From CAYNGH01 sp964396845 (GTDB lineage Bacteria; Vulcanimicrobiota; JAJTBE01; CAYNGH01), in contig CAYNGH010000031.1 in the NCBI GenBank assembly GCA_964396845.1, positions 1 to 26,206 of the forward strand: a DNA stretch of 26,206 nucleotides. The letters are read 5' to 3'. Of this stretch, positions 7,664 to 13,890 are shown in pieces (position 1 is the stretch's first letter; every line of letters begins with the position of its first letter). Under the pieces are notes generated by a model, which saw only the letters and a program-made list of their open reading frames with translations, was not told where the DNA came from and ran no database searches. A program made the translations under genes and the position numbers.

Positions 7664-8164
7664 ATGAACAACAGCATAAATCCCTTCAGAAACACTTCTG
7701 AGGATTTCCATAAAAACAACAGAATATATCACAAGTCCAAAATTCTCGAGGTAGGTATTCCCCTGAAGGGCCGGATTGACTACATCGACTTGAACAGCAA
7801 TGGCAAAATCGACAGAGAAACAAGATATGGGGGTTTTTTTAAACCACATACCTTCTGGATTGAAATGAAAGAGCCTTCGCTTCTGGAAGACTACAACAAG
7901 TTGAGTGCCTTTGCTCAGGCCCATGATATGGAAGTTCTGACCCAGGATGCCATGAAGGAACTGGCCAGCACAAGTTCAATTCCCACCGGGTATTATGAGG
8001 TGAAGGGAGATCGGCTTAACTACATCAAATACCAGGATGTTGCAGTCAAGAATGCCGGCAACACCGAAGGATTGGCAAAGGGGCTGATGCCTTTTGCAAA
8101 GGATCCCAAGTGGGCCATCGATTTTAAGACTAATCAGTTTTTAGTATATGAACCCAAGGAATAA
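7664..8164 (+). CDS. Hypothetical protein with an EF-hand-like loop
   Basis: The 166-residue protein is not recognised. It has no signal peptide or membrane segment. Residues about 42-52 read DLNSNGKIDRE, a near-perfect calcium-loop pattern (D-x-N-x-N-G-x-I-D) as in EF-hands and dockerins, followed by ETRYGG. The position-12 glutamate is displaced by one, and there is no second hand. Expression is well supported: a strong promoter, AAAGGAG at 7649-7655 with an 8-nt spacer, and a terminator right after the stop. Its base composition is more A/T-rich than its neighbours and it is flanked by a decayed gene. This suggests recent acquisition, but the evidence is compositional only. Confidence 0.75.
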   Translation: MNNSINPFRNTSEDFHKNNRIYHKSKILEVGIPLKGRIDYIDLNSNGKIDRETRYGGFFKPHTFWIEMKEPSLLEDYNKLSAFAQAHDMEVLTQDAMKELASTSSIPTGYYEVKGDRLNYIKYQDVAVKNAGNTEGLAKGLMPFAKDPKWAIDFKTNQFLVYEPKE

Positions 8165-8184
8165 GACTGCGTATCTCTGAAAGA

Positions 8185-8218
8185 AAAAGCCCCGATGAGC
8201 AATGTTGCCGGGGCTTTT
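8185..8218. terminator. Bidirectional terminator between convergent genes
   Basis: AAAAGCCCCG (8185-8194) pairs perfectly with CGGGGCTTTT (8209-8218). The 14-base loop itself contains GCAA/TTGC. It ends the plus-strand gene at 7664. On the minus strand it overlaps the stop codon of the small gene at 8217, so it can end the hpt transcript as well. Confidence 0.85.
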
Positions 8219-8483
8219 AATTTTCCGGCCCGGAGATGAACCCTTCCCGGACAGGTGGCCTGTCGGTTATGGTGAATCCCTCTTCTTCGAAGGCCTGGCG
8301 GATTTCTTCTTCCATCTCCCCGGTCATATGGAGAATATCCCTGGCCCTTTCATAGTCCACTGAGCCGTCCAGAGTCATTATGCCCATGCGGACAAGAAAG
8401 GATCGGGGGTTTCCCCTGGCAAGGAAGGCTTCAATCCGTCGGTTTATTTCAAGGCGGGCGTCATCGCCAATATCCATGTTCAT
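8217..8483 (-). CDS. Small acidic hypothetical protein downstream of hpt
   Basis: This 88-residue protein is rich in Glu, Asp and Arg and looks helical, with no membrane segment or recognisable motif. It begins 9 nt after the hpt stop and has no clear Shine-Dalgarno sequence, so translation probably depends on ribosomes finishing hpt. ATG is available at 8483 and again two codons later. The stop lies inside the terminator hairpin at 8185-8218. The function is unknown. It is kept as a real gene because the frame is open, co-directional and tightly spaced, and its codon use resembles its neighbours. Confidence 0.6.
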   Translation of the reverse strand: MNMDIGDDARLEINRRIEAFLARGNPRSFLVRMGIMTLDGSVDYERARDILHMTGEMEEEIRQAFEEEGFTITDRPPVREGFISGPEN

Positions 8484-8492
8484 TATAAATAA

Positions 8493-9068
8493 TCAGTCCT
8501 GGGGTACGTATTCCGGCTTAAAGGTACAGATGAAGGGAAGGTGCCGGTATCTGTGCTCATAGTCCATTCCATAGCCCACCACGAAAAGCTCCGGGATTTC
8601 ATACCCCACATAATGGGGGACAATATCTTTCTTGACACGGCGGGATGGTTTGTTCAGGAAAGTGCAGATCTTGATGTCTGCAGGGTTTCGAAGACTCAAG
8701 ACCTTTATGAGATAGTCCAGGGTCAGTCCCGTGTCCAGGATGTCCTCGATGATTATCACATGACGTCCTTCGATGTCTTCATCGAGATCCTTGGTGATCC
8801 GGGCAATCCCTGATGTGCGGGTGGATTGGCCGTAACTGGAAACCGCCATAAAATCCAGGCTCAGGGGAACTTTTATCTGGCGGATCAGGTCTGCGGTAAA
8901 ATAGAGGGAACCCTTGAGAACGCAGATGACCAGCAGGTCCTTTCCCTGGTAGTCCCGGGTGATTTCTTCTCCCAGCTGGGCAACCCGCTGGTTTATCTGG
9001 TCCCTGGTATATAGAACCTTGTCGATGGGTTTTGCCAGCTCACTTTTTAGTCCCTTGAGTGTTTCCAT
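8493..9068 (-). CDS. hpt: Hypoxanthine phosphoribosyltransferase
   Basis: The enzyme salvages hypoxanthine (and often guanine) by transfer to PRPP, forming IMP or GMP in the cytoplasm. The family signature is clear: LKGS at 51-54, SSYG at 77-80, the PRPP-binding loop IIIEDILDTGLTL (105-117), the purine-contacting Lys in LNKPSRR (K140), and the C-terminal DYEHRYRHLPFI segment (169-180). At 191 residues it is slightly longer than the usual 175-185 because of an N-terminal extension. AAAGGGA at 9076-9082 precedes the ATG at 9068. It lies downstream of the NIF3-like gene, separated by a heptamer array and with no visible promoter of its own, so it is probably read through from upstream. Confidence 0.96.
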   Translation of the reverse strand: METLKGLKSELAKPIDKVLYTRDQINQRVAQLGEEITRDYQGKDLLVICVLKGSLYFTADLIRQIKVPLSLDFMAVSSYGQSTRTSGIARITKDLDEDIEGRHVIIIEDILDTGLTLDYLIKVLSLRNPADIKICTFLNKPSRRVKKDIVPHYVGYEIPELFVVGYGMDYEHRYRHLPFICTFKPEYVPQD

Positions 9069-9104
9069 TGGTCAGTCCCTTTCTTCGTCCATTGAATTCC
9101 ATTT

Positions 9105-9222
9105 CCAACTTCCAACTTCCAACCTCCAAACCCCTCCAACCTCCAAACCCCCTCCAACTTCCAAACCCCTCCAACCTCCCAGCCTCTAACCCCTAACTTC
9201 TAACCTCTAACTTCCAAACCCC
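9105..9222. repeat. Purine-rich heptamer array A (minus-strand RGARGTT)
   Basis: On the plus strand this region is built from units such as CCAACTT, CCAACCT and CTAACCT interrupted by CCCC runs. On the minus strand it reads as tandem RGARGTT heptamers separated by GGGG runs. It is the same repeat family as array B at 12440-12658, in the opposite orientation. It fills the gap between the NIF3-like gene and hpt and extends into the 3' end of the former. A transcript of this operon would carry the purine-rich strand. Confidence 0.92.
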
Positions 9223-9991
9223 ATGGTTCTCCTTCCCGGTTTGATATCGCAGCTGTCAGGTCGGGGAATCTATTTTTTATGAGGGTTTTCAGGTGGTGCA
9301 TCACAGGTTTTTCTGATACATAATGACCCAGGGCCAGGATTTTTTGTCCTCTTTGTTTTGCAGAAAGGGCATCGTGATATGAGATATCCCCGGTGATCAC
9401 AAGATCAAAATCTTTCCCCAGCTTGCTGAGAAAAGACCCGCCACTGCCGGGGATCACCGCCACCCGGCATATGGAATCGGGGTTGCCTGCCATCCGTACA
9501 CTGGGATTGTTCAGTTTTTCCCGCAACAGTGCCGATAATTTCTTTGGAGTCAGTACTGGATCAAACCTGCCGGTGATTATCATGTCCATTTCATCGTCGG
9601 GGTCATGGGTGAAAGGTTGGATGTCCACAAGCCCCAGAAGCTCTCCCAGGGCTTTGCCGGTTCCCTGGGGACTTCGATCCAGATTTGTATGACAGGCAAT
9701 GTGGGTAATGTTGTTTTGGATCAGCCGTCGGATCATATTCCCTGGGGGAGTGGAATAGTCTATCCTGTTCAGGGGCCTGAAGATAAGGGGATGATGGGTT
9801 ATTATCAGGTCTGCTTTGATTTCAATGGCTTCGTCGATTACCTCGGGGCACATGTCCAGGGATAAAAGAACTGTGGCAACCTCCCGGGACAAACTCCCCA
9901 CCTGGAGTCCTACATTGTCCCATTCTACAGCCCGGGATGCCGGGGCAATCTCTTCAATGAAATCCATTATGTCCGATGCTGTTGTTTTCAA
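9200..9991 (-). CDS. NIF3-like dinuclear metal-centre protein (YbgI/DUF34 family)
   Basis: NIF3-like proteins form hexameric toroids with a two-metal site. Several biochemical roles have been proposed (GTP cyclohydrolase-type or metal-handling), and the true reaction is unsettled. The metal ligands are present: HH at 66-67 in ITHHPLIF, H101 and D105 in HTNLD, and H223 and E227 in LGHYVSEKP, plus ITGDISYHDA at 199-208. At 263 residues it is the short form without the internal PII-like insert. The start is probably TTG at 9991, with GGTGA a few bases upstream and 13 nt after the upstream gene; an ATG eight codons in is the alternative. The last six or so codons (GLEVRG) and the TAG stop are made of heptamer repeat sequence. 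Confidence 0.92.
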   Translation of the reverse strand: MKTTASDIMDFIEEIAPASRAVEWDNVGLQVGSLSREVATVLLSLDMCPEVIDEAIEIKADLIITHHPLIFRPLNRIDYSTPPGNMIRRLIQNNITHIACHTNLDRSPQGTGKALGELLGLVDIQPFTHDPDDEMDMIITGRFDPVLTPKKLSALLREKLNNPSVRMAGNPDSICRVAVIPGSGGSFLSKLGKDFDLVITGDISYHDALSAKQRGQKILALGHYVSEKPVMHHLKTLIKNRFPDLTAAISNREGEPWGLEVRG

Positions 9992-10004
9992 GAATCGTTC
10001 ACCG

Positions 10005-10283
10005 TCACTTTATCAATCTCTGCCAAGATCCCAGGACGAATATGGATTCAATGAGCACCACAAAGGATCCGACAAGACACAGGATACGCCATGTAAGGCT
10101 CATGTGGGTCTGCAGGAATGACACAAGCAGGATCAGGGAAATCAGGGTCATGATTATTGCCCGGGCTTCTGCTGCCGAAAGGAGAAGGACTCTTGTCACC
10201 TCGGGATACAGGTATGTAATCGCCAGGGTGATAAGAAAAAGCACCGTTGCAGTTATGTTGAGATGCGACAGAGTTTTTCGCAT
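10005..10283 (-). CDS. Small membrane protein, three predicted helices
   Basis: The 92-residue protein is dominated by three hydrophobic segments at about residues 10-27, 41-58 and 65-84, with short polar links and a basic N terminus (MRK). This suggests a small inner-membrane protein with a cytoplasmic N terminus. No family is recognised. GGGAGGG seven bases before the ATG supports the start. It lies 13 nt upstream of the NIF3-like gene and 86 nt downstream of the MoeA fusion gene, so the three are probably cotranscribed. It could be a terminal-oxidase-like or DUF-type accessory subunit, but nothing in the sequence decides this. Confidence 0.75.
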   Translation of the reverse strand: MRKTLSHLNITATVLFLITLAITYLYPEVTRVLLLSAAEARAIIMTLISLILLVSFLQTHMSLTWRILCLVGSFVVLIESIFVLGSWQRLIK

Positions 10284-10344
10284 ATGAATCCCTCCCGGTA
10301 TATCATTTTATGTGGTTCCGGGAAATCCTCCGGAAAAACTCCGG

Positions 10345-10380
10345 GAAGCCCATGAACCCATGGGGCTTTTTATTTTTCGA
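10345..10380 (+). terminator. Possible hairpin with T tract, opposite to flanking genes
   Basis: AAGCCCATG pairs with CATGGGGCTT (one bulged G) and is followed on the plus strand by TTTATTTTT. It overlaps the stop of the MoeA fusion gene. The T tract lies on the plus strand, where no gene precedes it. It may stop antisense transcripts or only slow the minus-strand polymerase. Confidence 0.35.
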
Positions 10381-12286
10381 ACAGGATTTTACCTGTCATC
10401 TCCGAGTCATATCCCCCCAGAGCATCTACTTCCCGGCGGAATTCATCAGAATTGACCACCTGAAGCAGACACCGGAGAGGATAACTGGAAAGGTGGACTT
10501 TGGGTATGACAAGATCCAGGCGTTCTGGAACTACAGGTATGAAGTCAAGCCCTGTGGCCTTGGCCGCTTCCAGAATCCCCAGCCCTGCATCGGCCTGGCC
10601 CGCGGCTACCGCCGAGGCGAGGTTCAGATGGGTATGAGCCTCGTGGGAATATCCCCGCACCTGGTTTATGTCAATCCCCTTCTGTCGCAGGTGATAGTCA
10701 AATATCATCCGGGTTCCCGATCCCCGGATCCGGTTCATTATGCTCACATCAGGCCGGGTCAGGTCATGGAACCCGGAGATATTTTTTGGATTACCCCGCT
10801 CCACAATGAAACCTAACTTCCGGTGAAACAGGTTCACCAGAATCAGAGGGACATCGTGGAGAAATTTTTTCACCAGGGGTATGTTGAACTGTCCCGATTC
10901 ATCGTCAAACATGTGTATGCTGGCCCCGTGGCAGTATCCCGCCTTCAGGGACATCAGGCCCCGCATGCTCCCCACATTGCTGAGAAGCAGGGTTTTGCGG
11001 GGGAACTGTTTTTGAAACTCGTTTCGAAGGATGTCAAAACATATGTCATGAGTGCCGGAGATTAGGATTTTCCGCCGGATGTCGGCACCGGGATGAAGCA
11101 TTTCCACATTGACCTTCTGGCCGGCATCCATTTTTTTTGTCCCGGCTTCAACCCGCATTATTCCATCGGATCTCACCAGGGACATCAGGATATGTGCTCC
11201 CCGGGAAAGTGGCACAACCACCGGCATATCCTCCACCTGTCCCATACTGACTCGTATGAATTCGTCAACCCCCTGGGGAGATGTTATTTCCCGGGAAAGG
11301 TATCCTTCCACCATTGGGGCAGAAGGTTTTTCCATACCCAGACGGCCGTAAATTACCGGAAGGCCGAACAGCTGAAAAATCTTGAAGGTGGACAGGGGAT
11401 AACGGGGAAGGCCGATGATGGGGGTCTTCTCCACTATGCCAAGACATGCCGACATTCCCGGTTTCACCATCATGCCGTAACTGACCAGCTCTCCCAGGTG
11501 ATTGATGAGCCGGGCGATGGGCCGGGTTCCCCGGGACGGCCCCGATATGATCACCAGCAGGTTCAACCCCGCGGGAGGATTCTGGGAACGCTGAACCAGG
11601 GCTTCATGAGTTTCCGGGACAATGTCCATGACCACTGGTTCGCCACCTGCTTTTTTTACCATTCCGGCTATCATCTGGGCGGAGGTTTCATATACTTTGC
11701 CTTCCGCCAGCTTGGTTCCGGGCTTCTGGTATCCCGAACCGATGGGGAGAATCCCCACTCTGGGACATTTCACCACATCAACTTGAGTCACCCCTCCAAG
11801 ATAAAGAGCAGAAACATCCAGGGGCCGGATTTGATGGTATGCAGGGAGAATCAGCTCCCGGGCAGCGACTTCCTCGCCCAGGGGACGGACATTTTCCCAG
11901 GGGGCTGCAAACTTGTGAATGTCCACATGATCAATGGCGGGAAACTTGACAAATTCGATGGGAACTACTGCATCAGTACCCTTGGGCATTATGGAACCAG
12001 TGTCCACAAAATGGGCATCTTCTCCAATCTTCAGCCTCAACGGGCTTTCTGCCCTGACACTGAAGGTTCTGGATGAAAGCAGAGCAATGCCGTCCACAGA
12101 TGCAGCGTAAAAACTGGGAGAAGGCACCTCGGCAAAAACCGGGTTCTTGGTGATTCTGTCCAGGGACTTTTCCACAGGAACCAACTCCCCTAAGTTAGGA
12201 CCCAGCTGTTCCCGAAATTCAAGCTCCATGAACCATCTCTCTAAGGTTTCATCCAGGGAGCCGGTATCATACAATAATCTTTCCAT
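10370..12286 (-). CDS. MoeA-like molybdopterin domain fused to a periplasmic-binding-type (PBP/LysR-substrate) domain
   Basis: MoeA inserts molybdate into adenylylated molybdopterin. In this 638-residue protein a MoeA-like part (about 1-398) precedes a solute-binding-type domain (about 405-638) recognisable by RIRGSGTR and the hinge-rich alpha/beta pattern. Such fusions are known in anaerobic bacteria and archaea, where the second domain may sense molybdate, tungstate or another ligand. The MoeA motifs are partly changed: SVDGIA (63-68) and TGSIMPKGTDAVV (96-108) are present, but TGDEL is replaced by GSGYQ (183-187), GGVSVGxxD by GPSRGTRP (249-256) and GLPGNP by GLPRYP. Catalysis may be altered or lost. 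There is no signal peptide, so it is cytoplasmic. TAGGAG at 12293-12298 fixes the ATG. It is first in the minus-strand run that ends at 8217. Confidence 0.9.
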   Translation of the reverse strand: MERLLYDTGSLDETLERWFMELEFREQLGPNLGELVPVEKSLDRITKNPVFAEVPSPSFYAASVDGIALLSSRTFSVRAESPLRLKIGEDAHFVDTGSIMPKGTDAVVPIEFVKFPAIDHVDIHKFAAPWENVRPLGEEVAARELILPAYHQIRPLDVSALYLGGVTQVDVVKCPRVGILPIGSGYQKPGTKLAEGKVYETSAQMIAGMVKKAGGEPVVMDIVPETHEALVQRSQNPPAGLNLLVIISGPSRGTRPIARLINHLGELVSYGMMVKPGMSACLGIVEKTPIIGLPRYPLSTFKIFQLFGLPVIYGRLGMEKPSAPMVEGYLSREITSPQGVDEFIRVSMGQVEDMPVVVPLSRGAHILMSLVRSDGIMRVEAGTKKMDAGQKVNVEMLHPGADIRRKILISGTHDICFDILRNEFQKQFPRKTLLLSNVGSMRGLMSLKAGYCHGASIHMFDDESGQFNIPLVKKFLHDVPLILVNLFHRKLGFIVERGNPKNISGFHDLTRPDVSIMNRIRGSGTRMIFDYHLRQKGIDINQVRGYSHEAHTHLNLASAVAAGQADAGLGILEAAKATGLDFIPVVPERLDLVIPKVHLSSYPLRCLLQVVNSDEFRREVDALGGYDSEMTGKILFEK

Positions 12287-12348
12287 GGTAATCTCCTAAG
12301 GGGATATCCAGCCTTTCTGCAAAAAAATACCGATCAGATGCCTGGTTT

Positions 12349-12385
12349 ATTATATCAGTTGTGAATATTTTATATATAGTTCACA
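12349..12385 (-). promoter_or_regulatory. Promoter of the MoeA fusion gene with TGTGAA-N14-TTCACA dyad
   Basis: A perfect minus-strand TATAAT (plus 12349-12354) lacks a good -35 box. Its -35 position falls inside the inverted repeat TGTGAA (12360-12365)/TTCACA (12380-12385), whose 14-base spacer is A/T only apart from one G. A weak -35 under a dyad is typical of regulated promoters. The arm spacing differs from the CRP consensus (TGTGA-N6-TCACA). Control by a molybdate- or redox-responsive factor would make sense but is not shown. Confidence 0.5.
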
Positions 12386-12439
12386 GGACCTAAACCCATC
12401 AGCCTGATGTTTGCTTCCCGGAGTAAAATCCCTTTATTT

Positions 12440-12658
12440 GGAGGTTGGAAGTTAGAGGTTAGAAGTTGGAGGGGGTTGGAGGTTGGAGGTTGGAAGTTAG
12501 AGGTTAGAAGTTGGAGGGGGTTTGGAAGTTAGAGGTTAGAAGTTGGAGGGGGTTGGAGGTTGGAAGTTAGAGGTTGGAAGTTGGAGGGGGTTTGGAGGTT
12601 GGAAGTTGGAAGTTGGATGTTGGAGGTTAGAGGTTGGAAGTTGGAGGGCTTGGAAGTT
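12440..12658. repeat. Purine-rich heptamer array B (plus-strand RGARGTT)
   Basis: About 219 bases consist of tandem heptamers GGAAGTT, AGAGGTT, AGAAGTT and GGAGGTT, punctuated by GGAGGGGGTT or GGAGGGGGTTT. A higher-order unit (GGAAGTT, AGAGGTT, AGAAGTT, GGAGGGGGTT) recurs several times, evidence of slippage or unequal exchange. The purine-rich strand is the plus strand, the opposite of array A. No frame is conserved through it and no gene overlaps it. Confidence 0.95.
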
Positions 12659-12842
12659 CACAACAGGCTTCCCCCGAATAACCGAAAACAAGCTTCCTCT
12701 ATAAAATTAGGGTGATTCCCGTTGCAGTTAGAAAACCCCGAAACATTCTGTTATATTCAACTTGTGCTTTGAAGTAATCAGGAAGGAAAATGCCATTATC
12801 AGGGCAATTTGTCAAGTATTACTGGATAACGAAGGTTGATTT

Positions 12843-13886
12843 ATGAGAAGGATTCTTGTCATAACTGTTCTTTTTTTACTGCTGTCGGTTTCTTCTCTTG
12901 AGGCCCGCACCGGCATTGACGACAAACCAACGCCGGCCCACAGGCTTGACGGCATCATCATTCACAGCCATCCCCCTATAAGAAACCCCGAGGATTTGAG
13001 AAAAGCCCTTTCCAAGACCCATTACCTGGTGCGTTCCGGGGGGGAGATCCAGCTGGGCAGGAAGGAAGATGAGGTTATCGGCCATATCAGACACCGGTTT
13101 GACTCCCGGTCTTTGGCAGTCAGTGTGGAGGGGGAATTCGGCCAGGGGAGACCCGGAAAGAACCCGGCAGTTCAAATGGAAATGCCCGGGCCTCAGAAAT
13201 ATTCCCTGATGAGGACTCTCTTCACTCTAATGGATCGCTACGATATTCCCCTGTCCCAGGTTGAACGGCATACCGACTACAACCGGGATACTTCCTGTCC
13301 GGGGCTTAATTTTCCTTATTTTCAGCTTCTTTACGATATGTCAAAACAGATGCTCCGGGATAGGGGCAATCCCCTGTTAGAAGACATATGCCGGGATCGG
13401 GGGATTTCCGTCCCCATCGAGAATGCCCGGCTGGTGGTGGAAAAATCCCGCCGAAGGCTGGATCTATATGCAGGAAAGATTCTTCTCAAGTCATACCGCA
13501 TCGGCCTTTCCAGAAATTCCGCCGGGGACAAGGAAAGACGGGGAGATCGGAAGACCCCTGTGGGGACTTTCCGCATATGTGAAAAATACCCCATGCGGGC
13601 CTGGATGGAGATAACATATCCCACCCCTGCCCACGCAAAAAAGGGTCTGGAGAAAGGGATCATCAGCCGGAAAGAACATGATGAAGCGGTGGATGCCTGG
13701 AATCGGGGGGGGATCCCCCGGCACAATACGGCTCTTGGCTATGACATCGGCTTTCATGCTGGAGGATTTGCGTATGGGAAGATGCCGGATCAGTTCACCG
13801 CAGGATGCATCGGCCTGGAAGACCCGGAAGCCTTCGAAGTATTCCGGCATGTCCCCATTGGGGCTGTGGTGATAATCAGGGAGTGA
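12843..13886 (+). CDS. Secreted N-acetylmuramoyl-L-alanine amidase/PGRP-like and L,D-transpeptidase fusion
   Basis: This 347-residue exported protein joins two peptidoglycan enzymes. After a Sec signal (about 1-21) comes an Amidase_2/PGRP-like domain at about 33-170 with the zinc ligands H41 (IIIHSH), H143 (ERHTDY) and C152 (TSCPG). This family cleaves the bond between MurNAc and L-Ala. Residues about 194-346 form a YkuD L,D-transpeptidase domain with the catalytic pair H305 (GFHAGG) and C322 in TAGCIGL; this family forms 3-3 crosslinks or attaches lipoproteins to meso-diaminopimelate. Both active sites look intact, though the region between IIIHSH and KTHYLVRSGG is compact. The Shine-Dalgarno sequence GAAGG is moderate. 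It is the first gene of the plus-strand envelope operon, ending 4 nt before the next start. Confidence 0.88.
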   Translation: MRRILVITVLFLLLSVSSLEARTGIDDKPTPAHRLDGIIIHSHPPIRNPEDLRKALSKTHYLVRSGGEIQLGRKEDEVIGHIRHRFDSRSLAVSVEGEFGQGRPGKNPAVQMEMPGPQKYSLMRTLFTLMDRYDIPLSQVERHTDYNRDTSCPGLNFPYFQLLYDMSKQMLRDRGNPLLEDICRDRGISVPIENARLVVEKSRRRLDLYAGKILLKSYRIGLSRNSAGDKERRGDRKTPVGTFRICEKYPMRAWMEITYPTPAHAKKGLEKGIISRKEHDEAVDAWNRGGIPRHNTALGYDIGFHAGGFAYGKMPDQFTAGCIGLEDPEAFEVFRHVPIGAVVIIRE

Positions 13887-13890
13887 TGCA

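Larger units (their letters stand above)
12287..12842. other. Divergent intergenic region of 556 bases
   Basis: This region separates the MoeA fusion gene (minus) from the envelope operon (plus). It contains the minus-strand promoter and dyad at 12349-12385, then heptamer array B at 12440-12658. About 180 bases of leader before the ATG at 12843 hold a possible but unconvincing plus-strand promoter (TTATAT near 12751). No small gene or structured RNA could be supported. Confidence 0.7.

Noticed and set aside
9105..9222. Array A considered as a CRISPR array
   Set aside because: Units are about 7 bases with no unique spacers of 25-40 bases and no cas genes nearby; the same applies to array B at 12440-12658.
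11093..12076. Long plus-strand open frame of 327 codons
   Set aside because: It lies antisense inside the MoeA fusion gene, is rich in His and Gly with no family character, and has no ribosome binding site.
12360..12385. CRP/FNR-type binding site
   Set aside because: The half-sites TGTGA and TCACA are present but are 16 bases apart instead of the 6 needed for CRP, so only an unnamed dyad is reported.
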